In this document: one piece after another, positions 25,768 through 34,453 of the stretch
Numbering within the stretch: position 1 is the first letter of the stretch
Layout of the letters: every line of letters begins with the position of its first letter
Source of the DNA: DASVTR01 sp033855775
Lineage (GTDB): Bacteria; Acidobacteriota; Blastocatellia; Pyrinomonadales; Pyrinomonadaceae
Length of the DNA: 64,000 nt
Assembly (NCBI GenBank): GCA_033855775.1
Contig: JAWVFT010000053.1
Span: 56,679-120,678, forward strand
Direction: 5' to 3'
The notes under the pieces: generated by a model
What the model was told of the DNA's origin: nothing
The model's input: the letters and a program-made list of their open reading frames with translations, nothing else
Database searches by the model: none
Translations under genes and position numbers: made by a program

Positions 25768-26853
25768 ATGGCAGTCTCTCTGCCGTCTCGTTTGACCGGC
25801 TACGGCGCCTACAATCTGTGCTTCGACAAATATCTGGGAAGGAAGACGAGCAATCCCGCCGACCTCGATTTCTTTGCCGCCATTCGCAGCAAAGGCTTCA
25901 ACCGAATCAATCTCGTCAAGGTTATCTGTTTCAGGAACGCGCAAAAAGAGAATCTGCCGCTTGACCGCGCCGTTCCCATTTACATACGCCGACCGGCGCC
26001 GCCGCCGTATCCGCAGGTCATCGTCAATCCGGCTTTTCTGGACAATCTTTCCGCTCTGGTGACGAGCGCGGCGCAACACAACTTCTGGGTGCAGGTCTGC
26101 ATTTTTCACCAGCAGGCGATTTCCACTCCCTACGCGGCAGCCGGAGTAGAGCAGGAATTGCCGAAAGAAGTTCCGCCGGAGTTAGCTCAGGATAAAAACG
26201 ACACGCCTTGCGCTCGCTTGAAGAAATTCTTCAATCCGCGCCCGGCCAATGTCGAACAACTGGCCCGCCAAAAAGAGTTGGTCAACATGATTGTGACCAA
26301 ACTGAAGGACGCGCCCAACGTCCTCTTCGAGATTGGCAACGAACTCCGCATCGAGGGCGGCGACTGCCAGAGGTCTGACAACTGTCTGCTAGCCGAGTGG
26401 CTGAACATCATGGGCAATGAAGTGATCAAGGTCATCGGCCAGACCAATAAGATTGGAACCAGCACGGGCTGCTACGCGGTTACGCCCACCCCGAAGTGCA
26501 ACGAAGTTGACGTGTTCAGCACGTGCCAGAAACATTTCTCTCCAGGCTTCTTCGATTTCCATCACGGGCAGTGGTATGACGCAACAGACCTCGCCGGAGC
26601 CATCACAAATGCCAAGAAGATGCGCGCCGATAAATACAAAGAGAACATTCCCACGCCCTTAATCATCAACGATGACGGAGCGGACGGAACCCTCAGGATA
26701 AACAATCTGGAAACGTGGGCCAAGACAACCTTCGGGTTGAAGCTCGGACTTCACTACTCATCCAAGCAGCCCTACCCGAACGGCGGAACGATAGACGACT
26801 TTGACCCCGCCGCGTTGGCCGCGCTCGACAGGGCCGCGGCCACTCCCGGCTAA
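25768..26853 (+). CDS. Glycoside-hydrolase-like TIM-barrel protein
   Basis: The segment SKGFNRINLVKV and, 145 residues later, NVLFEIGNEL (E192) resemble strands 1-2 and strand 4 of clan GH-A glycosidases, where the Glu after Asn is the acid/base. The expected second catalytic Glu on strand 7 is not evident; the corresponding region reads PLIINDDGAD. No signal peptide is present, although GGAGG 8 nt before the ATG makes the start secure. It could be a divergent cellulase-superfamily enzyme with altered chemistry or a non-catalytic barrel. It follows the M14 peptidase gene by 163 nt on the same strand, but that alone does not link the two functions. Confidence 0.6.
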   Translation: MAVSLPSRLTGYGAYNLCFDKYLGRKTSNPADLDFFAAIRSKGFNRINLVKVICFRNAQKENLPLDRAVPIYIRRPAPPPYPQVIVNPAFLDNLSALVTSAAQHNFWVQVCIFHQQAISTPYAAAGVEQELPKEVPPELAQDKNDTPCARLKKFFNPRPANVEQLARQKELVNMIVTKLKDAPNVLFEIGNELRIEGGDCQRSDNCLLAEWLNIMGNEVIKVIGQTNKIGTSTGCYAVTPTPKCNEVDVFSTCQKHFSPGFFDFHHGQWYDATDLAGAITNAKKMRADKYKENIPTPLIINDDGADGTLRINNLETWAKTTFGLKLGLHYSSKQPYPNGGTIDDFDPAALAALDRAAATPG

Positions 26854-26904
26854 AGCGAGCGCGTTCTTCATCCGTCAATTAACGCGGCTTCTGTCGTCGG
26901 TTGA

Positions 26905-27585
26905 TTATTGTTCGGAGGCAGGCTCGATGCGTTGCTTCTCGACCCTGAGCGGGTTCGAGAGCGAGAGGCTCAGTTCGATGGGCACGGCGCGCTTGAACTT
27001 GAAGAGGAATTTCTTGAAACGCCCGAAGACGTAGACGCGGCCCGTGACCGGCCAGACCTCTTTCGAATTGCCCCACTCGTCAATCGCGCCGAGCAGCACG
27101 CGCGGCGCGCTGATGAAGAGGCGAATCGGCTCGCTCAAGGTCAAAGAATTTTTGTTCGGCAACTCGAACGGATGGTCATACTCGTCAACGGTCACGGGCG
27201 TGCCGTTGACGACCATCTCTTCGAAGGCCAGAAAGTCCACGTGGCCGCCCTGCTTCACGGGCGCGATGGTGATTGGGACTTCGAGCGTCAGCCCCAACGG
27301 AGTGACGCGCGCGACGCGCGGCTCGCCGAATTGAATCAAGGCGTCCGCATCTTCCGCCGCGTTCGTCGCCTTCGCCCCGCTCGCTGTCTTCGCTTCCGTC
27401 TCATTCTTCTGCGCTCTAATCTCGACCTTCGCGCGCTCAATCTTGTAGCCGCGAATCTCCTTCGGATACGCGCGCTCCGCTGGCTTCGGCTGCTGCTGCG
27501 CCCAGGCGACGCCCGACAGCGCGAGCAAGGCCAACATAATCGCCGTCGCTCTTCTCAAATCTTTCCTCAGCATTCGTCTCATCAT
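26905..27585 (-). CDS. Hypothetical secreted protein
   Basis: An Arg-rich N terminus, a hydrophobic core and SGVAWAQQ form a clear signal peptide. The mature protein of about 195 residues has a charged linker (residues 45-85) and a beta-rich domain with GLTLEVPITIAPVKQGGHVDFLAFEEM. No family was recognised. It is probably periplasmic. The gene is convergent with the glycosidase-like gene (51 nt apart) and lies 130 nt after cheA in the same direction. Function unknown. Confidence 0.65.
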   Translation of the reverse strand: MMRRMLRKDLRRATAIMLALLALSGVAWAQQQPKPAERAYPKEIRGYKIERAKVEIRAQKNETEAKTASGAKATNAAEDADALIQFGEPRVARVTPLGLTLEVPITIAPVKQGGHVDFLAFEEMVVNGTPVTVDEYDHPFELPNKNSLTLSEPIRLFISAPRVLLGAIDEWGNSKEVWPVTGRVYVFGRFKKFLFKFKRAVPIELSLSLSNPLRVEKQRIEPASEQ

Positions 27586-27714
27586 TCGCCGTCAAACAAT
27601 CAACTCTGCGCCTGCTCCGACCGGGGCGGCGCAATGTTTGAGATGCCGCCGACCGGGAGAAGGGACGCCCGCTCAATTCCCTTTTGCTCTTAGACGCCGC
27701 GAGCGACCTGTTCG

Positions 27715-29805
27715 TTAACTCGCCCCGTAGGTTTCGAGCAAGCGATGCACGTCGAGCACGAGAGCCAGATTGCCGCCGCTCAACTCTGCGGCTCCGCTTA
27801 CGCCCTGCCAGCGCAGACCGTGCGCGCCGAGCCTTCTGACCAGCAACTCCGTCAACCCTTCCGTCCACCCGTCAACCTGTAGGGCGACGCGCCCGCCCTC
27901 CTGCGTTGCGCCCGCATCCTTTCCTTTCGTCCGCCTTGCGCGCGAGACGATGACGACAGGCCAACTCACTGCGCTCTCTGTCGCTTCGAGCGGCGGCTGC
28001 CCGAGCAGTTGGCGCAAGCGAACGAGCGGCAGACGCTCTCCGCGTAGCGTCACAAACTCTTCATCGTTCTCTTCATCGCTCGCGCGCTCTATCTCTTCAT
28101 CCGCGACTATCAACGTCTCCGCGACGTGGCCCGCGTCGAGGCAATAGCTAAAGCCAGCCGAAGCGACGACGAGCGCGCTGACGAGCGAGAGCGCGGTCGG
28201 GATAATCATCTCGAAGGTCGTGCCTTGCCCCGGCGCGCTCGACACGCGCATCTCGCCGCCGACCTGTTCAATAGCTCTTTCAACTACGTCCAAGCCGACG
28301 CCGCGACCCGAAATCTTTGAGACGACCGGAGCGGTGGAAAAGCCCGGTCGAAAGATTAAGCGCAAAGCCTGGTGGCGCGTGATGCTTTGCCCCGCGGCGA
28401 TGATGCCGCGTTCGCTGGCCGCGCGAGCGATGCTTTCAAGATTGAGTCCGCGCCCGTCGTCCGTGATTCTCAAAATCACGCGGTCGTCTTCCGCCGTCGC
28501 GTCGAGCCGCAATGCTCCACGCGCCGGCTTGCCCGCGCTCGCGCGCTCCGCAGCGCTTTCGAGGCCGTGGCCGACGGCGTTACGAACGAGATGCAGCAGC
28601 GGGTCGGAGACAACTTCGACGAGCGACTTGTCGAGCCGAACTTCGCCGCCCGTGATTTCGACTTCAAGCTCTTTTCCGGTCGCGCGCGCGGCTTGCCTGC
28701 CCGCGCGAGCGGCGCGCTCAAGCGTCTGAGCAAGCGGCACGCGGCGCAAGGCAATCAATTGATCTTCCAGTTCGATGAAGCGTTGATGAATGAGCGACGA
28801 GCGCGCGTCCAAAGCCTCAAGCGCGGTGGGCGCGCGCCGGCTTGCGTCGCGCGCCAGATTAAGCGCGGCTGTCGTCTCCGTCAACAACTCGTTTGCGGCG
28901 TTGATTAGCTCGTCGAGTTTCCCAAGCTCGACGCGCACCTGCGTCGTCATCGGAGCAATCGTCTCGGCAGCCGCGCTCAGCGTCGCAACGTCTTCGTCAA
29001 CTTCGCGCGCCGCGTCGCCTTCGCCCCGGCTGCTCGCCTCCGCTTTGAACTCTTCGAGAGCGGCAAGGCCGAACGGCTCGACCAGCGCGGCGAACTCGAC
29101 CTCGTTGGCCTGCGTCGCGCACAGCAAGCGCAGGTTGATTGCGCCGGGCGCGGCCTCGGCCAGCCCCGGCAAAGTTGAAATCAACTCGCCGCTTCCGGCT
29201 AAGGCCGCGCTCAATCCACGAAAGCTTTGCTCAAATGTTTCGAGGTCAAACGCGACGTGAACGAGGAAGAGCCTTTGTCCTTCCGCCATGGCTTCGCGGA
29301 CGCGCTGCGCGTCGCTCGCGCCGAGCGAGAGCGCAATCTCTTCGGGCAGGAAGGAGAGCGGCGCGGCGGAGTCTTGATGAAGAACACGCTGGCTGTCATC
29401 AGCGTCGCCGTGCGCGAGGTCGTCGCCGTGCGCGAGTTGTCGCAAATGTTTGATGAGCGTGAGCGGCAGCGGCGAACGTTCGTTGCGGGCCGCCGCGCCG
29501 AGAGTTTGCGAGAGCGCGTGCGCCGCGTCTTCGAAGGCGACGAGCACGGGCTCGTTGATATTGACTTGCCCAAGGCGCACGGCGTCGAGCAGCGTCTCAA
29601 ACTCATGCGCGAGTTGGCTGGCGACATCCAGACCGGCGGCGGCGGCTGTGCCTTTGAGCGTGTGCGCGTAGCGAAAGATGCGATTCGTCAACTCGCGCCG
29701 CGCGCGTCCCTCGTCGCGCTTCTCGCCGAGTTGCCGGATGTCCCTGAAAAGCGTCTCGATTAACTCTTCGGCTTCGGCCAGAAACTCGCGCAGCAGTTCA
29801 TCCAT
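27715..29805 (-). CDS. cheA: CheA-type histidine kinase
   Basis: Domains in order are: an N-terminal Hpt domain with phosphorylatable H48 in RYAHTLKGTAAA, a region of about 130 residues that does not look like the classical CheY-binding P2 domain (about 150-280), the P3 dimerisation helices (288-350), a HATPase domain with N409 in HLVRNAVGHGLES and the G-box ITDDGRG, and a C-terminal CheW-like domain. It should phosphorylate a receiver protein in response to a chemoreceptor array. No cheW, cheY, mcp, cheB or cheR gene is in the window, so it is an orphan here and may serve a non-motility pathway. The 47 nt before its ATG hold AAATCGT-like heptamers and no ribosome binding site. Confidence 0.9.
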   Translation of the reverse strand: MDELLREFLAEAEELIETLFRDIRQLGEKRDEGRARRELTNRIFRYAHTLKGTAAAAGLDVASQLAHEFETLLDAVRLGQVNINEPVLVAFEDAAHALSQTLGAAARNERSPLPLTLIKHLRQLAHGDDLAHGDADDSQRVLHQDSAAPLSFLPEEIALSLGASDAQRVREAMAEGQRLFLVHVAFDLETFEQSFRGLSAALAGSGELISTLPGLAEAAPGAINLRLLCATQANEVEFAALVEPFGLAALEEFKAEASSRGEGDAAREVDEDVATLSAAAETIAPMTTQVRVELGKLDELINAANELLTETTAALNLARDASRRAPTALEALDARSSLIHQRFIELEDQLIALRRVPLAQTLERAARAGRQAARATGKELEVEITGGEVRLDKSLVEVVSDPLLHLVRNAVGHGLESAAERASAGKPARGALRLDATAEDDRVILRITDDGRGLNLESIARAASERGIIAAGQSITRHQALRLIFRPGFSTAPVVSKISGRGVGLDVVERAIEQVGGEMRVSSAPGQGTTFEMIIPTALSLVSALVVASAGFSYCLDAGHVAETLIVADEEIERASDEENDEEFVTLRGERLPLVRLRQLLGQPPLEATESAVSWPVVIVSRARRTKGKDAGATQEGGRVALQVDGWTEGLTELLVRRLGAHGLRWQGVSGAAELSGGNLALVLDVHRLLETYGAS

Positions 29806-29817
29806 ACGATGGATGTT

Positions 29818-29852
29818 AAATCGTGCGGCGCAAATCGTAAATGGTTAATCGT
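29818..29852. repeat. AAATCGT heptamers abutting the cheA start
   Basis: AAATCGT occurs at 29818 and 29832 and as TAATCGT at 29846, exactly 14 nt apart, with an AAATGGT in register at 29839. The block ends 13 nt before the cheA start codon. It follows the 7-nt periodicity of the other intergenic elements. Confidence 0.5.
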
Positions 29853-29909
29853 GGAGGCAGAGCGCGGGGCACCGCGCGATAAACGACGAAAGCGACGACG
29901 GACGAAGGC

Positions 29910-30434
29910 TCAAGCGGAGGCTTCGCGTTGTTCGTCGTCGGCGCGCGGCTCGTCGTCTGGATGCTCGTCGTGTGTGTGTTCGTCTTCGGTGTCTTCGTTG
30001 GAGATGTGTTCCTGCGGGTGCTGTTCGTCAAGGTCGCGCTTGATGGCGTCGAGGATGCCGTTGATGAATTGCGTCGCTTCGTAGGTCGAGAAGCGGCGGG
30101 CGATTTCGAGGGCTTCGTTGATGGCGACGGTGCGCGGCGTCGGCTCGTGGATAAATTCGTAGACGGCGAGGCGCAGGATGTTGCGGTCAACGATGGCCAT
30201 CCGTGAGATGCGCCAGTGTTCGGCGCGCGAGCGGATGCGCTCGTCCAGTTCCGGCACATGCGCGAGCGTCCCCGTCGCCAGCCGCGTCGCAAAGTCGCGG
30301 GCGGGCGGCTCCGTGTCCGCGTCGCCCAGTTCAGTCCAGTACGTCCGCACGAGTTCGTCCACGCGCGTCGCAGAGACATCAGCCGCAAAGAGCATTTGCA
30401 AGGCGCACTCACGCGCCTTACGCCTTGAACCCAT
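29910..30434 (-). CDS. nusB: Transcription antitermination factor NusB
   Basis: NusB binds NusE (ribosomal protein S10) and boxA RNA in rRNA antitermination. The family pattern is present: GSRRKARECALQMLFAAD at the N terminus, RISRMAIVDRNILRLAVYEF in the centre and VAINEALEIARRFSTYEATQFINGILDAI at the C-terminal RNA-binding helix. The protein carries an extra acidic, His-containing tail of about 35 residues (HPQEHISNEDTEDEHTHDEH...), absent from most NusB proteins. The ATG is preceded by a heptamer palindrome rather than a ribosome binding site. It follows ribH, the common ribH-nusB gene order. Confidence 0.95.
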   Translation of the reverse strand: MGSRRKARECALQMLFAADVSATRVDELVRTYWTELGDADTEPPARDFATRLATGTLAHVPELDERIRSRAEHWRISRMAIVDRNILRLAVYEFIHEPTPRTVAINEALEIARRFSTYEATQFINGILDAIKRDLDEQHPQEHISNEDTEDEHTHDEHPDDEPRADDEQREASA

Positions 30435-30543
30435 AATACTTCAGTGACAAGTGACGAGTGACAAGTGACGAGCCGGAACAAGCAACCAGCTAAACAACAC
30501 AGATGGTTTTAACTTACTGCTCGTCACTTGTCACTCGTCACTG
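30435..30543. repeat. Heptamer palindrome joining ribH stop to nusB start (family A, copy 1)
   Basis: 30450-30472 and 30520-30542 are perfect 23-bp complements made of GTGACAA/GTGACGA units around a 47-nt loop. The ribH stop (30524-30526) lies inside one arm, which also encodes its last residues VTSDK. The other side ends 15 nt before the nusB ATG. Confidence 0.85.
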
Positions 30544-31003
30544 CTTTGTAAAGATTGACTAACTCGACCGCAGACATTGCGGCCTCAAACCCTTTGTTGC
30601 CCGCCTTCACTCCGGCGCGGTCAATCGCCTGTTCGAGCGTGTCCGCCGTGACGATGCCGTAGACAATGGGCAAGCCCGTTTCCATTCCGGCGTGGGCGAT
30701 GCCCTTCGTCACTTCAGCCGCGATGTATTCAAAGTGCGGCGTCTGCCCGCGAATGATTGTCCCCAGACAAATGACCGCATCAAACTTTCCAGAGCCCGCG
30801 ACCTTGAGCGCCAGAAGCGGAATCTCGAACGAGCCGGGAACCTTATAAAGCTCGACCGATTTTTCATCGGCCCCCAAGCGCTCCAACGCATCACACGCGC
30901 CTTCGATGAGGCGGGCCGTCAGGAAATCGTTCCAGCGGCTCGCCACCAGCGCGAAGCGAAAGCCTTCCGCGTTGAGGCGTCCTTGATGCGCTTTGGGCTG
31001 CAA
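30524..31003 (-). CDS. ribH: 6,7-dimethyl-8-ribityllumazine synthase
   Basis: The enzyme condenses 3,4-dihydroxybutanone phosphate with 5-amino-6-ribitylaminouracil in riboflavin synthesis. Recognisable are FALVASRWNDFLT (substrate loop), VPGSFEIPLLA, GTIIRGQTPHFEYIA with the catalytic His, and GLPIVYGIVTADT. The in-frame reading extends to a TTG at 31078, but the family begins near QGRLNAEGFRF, so I take TTG 31003 (159 residues); a TATACT-like -10 at 31049-31054 also lies between the two. The last codons and the stop are part of a palindromic repeat. It is followed by nusB. Confidence 0.9.
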   Translation of the reverse strand: MQPKAHQGRLNAEGFRFALVASRWNDFLTARLIEGACDALERLGADEKSVELYKVPGSFEIPLLALKVAGSGKFDAVICLGTIIRGQTPHFEYIAAEVTKGIAHAGMETGLPIVYGIVTADTLEQAIDRAGVKAGNKGFEAAMSAVELVNLYKAVTSDK

Positions 31004-31101
31004 GGTCTGTTGTCCGGCTCCGTTCAGCTTGAAAATGAAAGCAAGGGCAGTATAGGGGAAGGGAGCGACGGCTGACAAGTCAAGCGATTATTTATGGCAA
31101 G

Positions 31102-32220
31102 TCAGCTTGAGGAAGAGGCGTGCGCGTGTTGCATCAATTCGATGAAGCGTTGAAAGTGATGCTCGGCGTCGTGCGGGCCGGGCGCGGCCTCCGGGTGATA
31201 CTGGACGGAGAAGATGGGCAGACGACGATGGCGCATGCCTTCGACGCAGTTGTCGTTGAGATTGACGTGCGTGACTTCGACCTCCGGCGGCAGGCTCTCG
31301 GATTGGACGGCGAAGCCGTGATTGTGCGAGGTAATCTCGACGGAGTTGGTCAGCAAATCTTTGACCGGCTGGTTACCGCCGCGATGACCGAAGCGCAGCT
31401 TGTACGTCGTCCCGCCGAAGGCGCGGCCCAAGAGTTGATGACCGAAGCAGATGCCGAAGGTCGGAACGCCAGCCTTGATGACGCCACGCACTTCTTCGAC
31501 CACCTTCGTCATCGAAGCCGGGTCGCCGGGGCCGTTCGAGAGAAAGATGCCGTCGGGCTTTAAGGCCAGAACCTCCGCCGCCGTTGTGTCGGCGGGGACG
31601 ACCGTGACGCGGCAATTGAGACGAGCCAGCGAGCGCAGTGAATTGAGCTTGACGCCGAAGTCGTAGCAGACGACGTGGAAACGCTCTTCGCCCTCGGCGG
31701 GAATCTCATACGCGCTCCGGCAAGTGACGAGGCTGGCGAGTTCGCGGTTCTCCATCGAGGGCGCGCTACGCGCTTTTTCGACGAGGCTCGCTTCGTCCAA
31801 ATCAACGGACGAGAGGCAGGCTCTCATCGCTCCCTTGTCGCGGATGTGACGGACGAGGGCGCGCGTGTCTATGCTGTCAATGGCGACAATCTTCCAGCGT
31901 TTCAAGTACACGTCGAGCGGCTGCTCGGCTCGCCAGTTAGACATCGTGCGGCTCGCCTCGCGGACGACGAAGCCTTCAACCCAGGGGCGCGCAGATTCTT
32001 CGTCCATATGCGTCACGCCGTAGTTGCCGATGAGCGGATACGTCATGCACACAATCTGCCCTGCGTAAGACGGGTCGGTTAAGACTTCCTGATAGCCAGA
32101 CATGGAAGTGTTGAAGACCATCTCGCCGCACGATTCGCCCTCCGCGCCCCAGGAGCGACCGCGAAACGCGCGACCATCTTCCAAAGCCAGCAGAGCGGAT
32201 TTTCCTTCGATGAATGCCAT
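31102..32220 (-). CDS. carA: Carbamoyl-phosphate synthase small (glutaminase) subunit
   Basis: CarA supplies ammonia from glutamine to CarB for pyrimidine and arginine synthesis. The N-terminal domain (residues 8-140, [19 protein letters not shown]) and the class I amidotransferase domain are both complete. The glutaminase triad is visible: C258 in [12 protein letters not shown]342 and E344 in [18 protein letters not shown] is also conserved. ATG 32220 is the family start; upstream in-frame codons come from the repeat that abuts it. carB is not in the window. ribH lies about 100 nt downstream on the same strand. Confidence 0.95.
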   Translation of the reverse strand: MAFIEGKSALLALEDGRAFRGRSWGAEGESCGEMVFNTSMSGYQEVLTDPSYAGQIVCMTYPLIGNYGVTHMDEESARPWVEGFVVREASRTMSNWRAEQPLDVYLKRWKIVAIDSIDTRALVRHIRDKGAMRACLSSVDLDEASLVEKARSAPSMENRELASLVTCRSAYEIPAEGEERFHVVCYDFGVKLNSLRSLARLNCRVTVVPADTTAAEVLALKPDGIFLSNGPGDPASMTKVVEEVRGVIKAGVPTFGICFGHQLLGRAFGGTTYKLRFGHRGGNQPVKDLLTNSVEITSHNHGFAVQSESLPPEVEVTHVNLNDNCVEGMRHRRLPIFSVQYHPEAAPGPHDAEHHFQRFIELMQHAHASSSS

Positions 32221-32380
32221 AAGAACAGTAACCAGTGACAAGTGACGAGTGACGAGCAAGAACAAGCGACGAGCTATGAGTGATGAACGATGAGCAACGA
32301 GTGATGAATGACGAGCGATGCGTTGTCGCTTCTAACTCGTCACTTGTCACTTATCACTTGTCACTGTTTTTATCACTCAT
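32221..32380. repeat. Heptamer palindrome joining Yip1-TPR stop to carA start (family A, copy 2)
   Basis: 32233-32256 pairs with 32343-32366 at 21 of 24 positions. The units are GTGACAA/GTGACGA with degenerate copies (GATGAGT-like) in the loop. The upstream stop (32373-32375) lies in a further partial unit at one end, and the carA ATG begins 12 nt after the other arm. Confidence 0.8.
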
Positions 32381-33674
32381 TAGTCACTGTTTTCAAAAAC
32401 TGTTGAGCTTCGTTGAGCCAGCGTTTCTCGGCGCGATACTTGTAGGCGGGCGCGGTTCTGACGGCTTCGATGCAGGCTTGCATGGAGGCTGCCGCTTCGC
32501 GTCGCTGGCCGAGTCCGGCGAGGGCGCGGCCCATCAAGTAGAGAGCTTCGGGGTCTGACTGGCGATGGTCCAGAAAGCGTTCGAGGGCGTCGCGCGCGTC
32601 CGCGTATTGTCCGGCGGCGACGTAGGTCGCGCCAATCTCGCGCCAGATTTCGTGCTGCGCGTGCGTCTGGTCGCGCGCGACCGCTTGCTCGAAATGCTTG
32701 ATGGCGTCGGGCAACCGGCCTTGCGCGCGGGCGATGCGGCCCAGTTGATAATGAGCGTCCAACTCTTCGGGGTCAATCTCGATGGCGCGGTTGAAACGCT
32801 CTCGCGCATCGTCGTATTCGCCGCGCTGTTGATGAATTAGTCCGAGGTTGTAGTGGGCCGAAGCGTCAGCCGGATTGAGCGTCGCGGCTTCCAAGTTCTG
32901 CTTGAAGGAGGCGCGAGCGCGCTGGCCGCGCGTCACTTCGCCGATGTAGCCGCGCAGCAGAAAGAAGAGCAGCAGCAACAGGAAGGGCGAAGCGAAGACG
33001 CGACCGAAGAGCGGCATCAACAACGGCCCGACGATGAACATCACCACGCTTGTCAACAGCACGACCAGAAAAGCGCGCAAGGCCGAGAGACGAAAGACTT
33101 GCTTGACCGCCGGAATCGTCCACAGCACGAAGAACGAGAGCGGGATGAAGAGGAATAGATTGGCCGCGTGAAACTGCGCGCTGAGCAGTTGCGCTTGTTG
33201 CTCCGGCGTGGATTGCAGCGATTGCTGCCAACGCTCGGCGGTCTTCAAAGATTCAGCCACGAAGTCGGCTTGAAAGCCGCTCGTGTGTGCGAGGACGGCG
33301 AGCGGCATGGCGAGCAGGAGGGCAGCCGTCCAGGCGTAAAAGATGGCCGAGGCCAGCGCGGCGTATTCCTGCTGGATGACGAGGCCGATGCTGCCGCGCC
33401 GGTCGAAGCGGTTGGCGATGAACGCGACGACCGGGATGAACACGAGCGCGACGAACAAGACGGGGACGAGCGAACGAAAGAAGAGTCCGAGGAAAAAGGC
33501 GCCGCGCGCAGGGATTGGCGAACCCGTGATGAACTGATGCGTCAGAGCCAGATAGCCTGCCTGCGCCAGCAAAGCCATAATCATCGCGGGCGCCAGCGGA
33601 GCGCGGTCACGCGCAAGGCGCAGGGCGCGTCCCGGCGCGTAGAACATCATCAATAGTGGCCGTAACCAGTCCAT
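32373..33674 (-). CDS. Yip1-domain and TPR membrane protein
   Basis: Residues 1-255 contain five to six membrane helices of the Yip1 type (YAPGRALRLARDRAPLAPAMIMALLAQAG). Residues 270-430 are at least four tetratricopeptide repeats (SAHYNLGLIHQQRGEYDDARERFNRAIEIDPEE and following), which should lie in the cytoplasm and bind partner proteins. Bacterial Yip1 proteins have no defined role. The ATG has GAGGGACG immediately upstream. It lies between lepB and carA, all read leftward. Its final residues VTNE and stop are encoded by the edge of a repeat element. Confidence 0.8.
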   Translation of the reverse strand: MDWLRPLLMMFYAPGRALRLARDRAPLAPAMIMALLAQAGYLALTHQFITGSPIPARGAFFLGLFFRSLVPVLFVALVFIPVVAFIANRFDRRGSIGLVIQQEYAALASAIFYAWTAALLLAMPLAVLAHTSGFQADFVAESLKTAERWQQSLQSTPEQQAQLLSAQFHAANLFLFIPLSFFVLWTIPAVKQVFRLSALRAFLVVLLTSVVMFIVGPLLMPLFGRVFASPFLLLLLFFLLRGYIGEVTRGQRARASFKQNLEAATLNPADASAHYNLGLIHQQRGEYDDARERFNRAIEIDPEELDAHYQLGRIARAQGRLPDAIKHFEQAVARDQTHAQHEIWREIGATYVAAGQYADARDALERFLDHRQSDPEALYLMGRALAGLGQRREAAASMQACIEAVRTAPAYKYRAEKRWLNEAQQFLKTVTNE

Positions 33675-33745
33675 CGTCCCTCGAAAAATTTCCGCGCCTG
33701 CGCGACTTTAAAGAGCTTCGTCGTTGACGGAAAAGAGCGTCGTCG

Positions 33746-34453
33746 TTATTGCTCTTCGTCCGGGTTCTCCATGTCGGGAGCGGCGGCGGGAAAGCTGGCT
33801 CGCGGCGGCATGCCGTTGTAGTCCGGCTCGTGCGAGATGACGCCCGCGCTCGACAAAGGCCAGTAGCGCAGCAGAGCTTTGCCGTAGATATATTTCTCCG
33901 GCACGAGTCCCCACGCGCGCGAATCCGACGAATGGTCGCGGTTGTCGCCCATCACGAAATAGTAGTGCTCCTTAACGGAGATGGCCGCCTGACTCGAATG
34001 CGAGAGATTGAGTTGCGGGTCAAGATACGGCTCCTGCAATTCGATGCCGTTAATCAGGATTCGTCCTTCGCGGACTTCGACCGTTTCGTTCGGCAGGCCG
34101 ATGATGCGTTTGATGTAACTTTTGGACGGGTCGCCCGGAAACCAGAAGACGATGATGTCACCGCGCTCAAGCTTGGGCAGGCCGTAGTAGATGAGCTTGT
34201 TGACGAAGATGCGCTCGCCGTCGTGCAGGCGCGGCAGCATCGAAGTGCCTTCGACCTTGACGGGCTGGACGACGAAGACGACCGCCAGCGCGGCGAACAT
34301 CAAAGCGAAGATGAGGTCGCGCAACAGCAGGCGCGACTCTGCCCAGAAGTTGCTGCGCGCCATCTCGCGTGGACGCTGCACTTCTATGTCCTTGTCATCC
34401 TCGGCGCTGATGCTGCCAAACAGCGGCGCTCGCTTCTTCTTGATTCCAAACAT
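33746..34453 (-). CDS. lepB: Signal peptidase I
   Basis: The membrane serine protease removes Sec signal peptides. A cytoplasmic N terminus of about 45 residues is followed by one membrane helix (DLIFALMFAALAVVFVVQPV), box B with nucleophile S71 in VEGTSMLPRL, box D with general base K115 in SYIKRIIGLPNE, and box E GDNRDHSSDSR. ATG 34453 is taken as start (235 residues) because the N-terminal extension from an in-frame codon at 34720 overlaps the divergent promoter of the HU gene and is compositionally poor. The C terminus is extended by about 30 residues rich in Pro and Glu. Confidence 0.93.
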   Translation of the reverse strand: MFGIKKKRAPLFGSISAEDDKDIEVQRPREMARSNFWAESRLLLRDLIFALMFAALAVVFVVQPVKVEGTSMLPRLHDGERIFVNKLIYYGLPKLERGDIIVFWFPGDPSKSYIKRIIGLPNETVEVREGRILINGIELQEPYLDPQLNLSHSSQAAISVKEHYYFVMGDNRDHSSDSRAWGLVPEKYIYGKALLRYWPLSSAGVISHEPDYNGMPPRASFPAAAPDMENPDEEQ

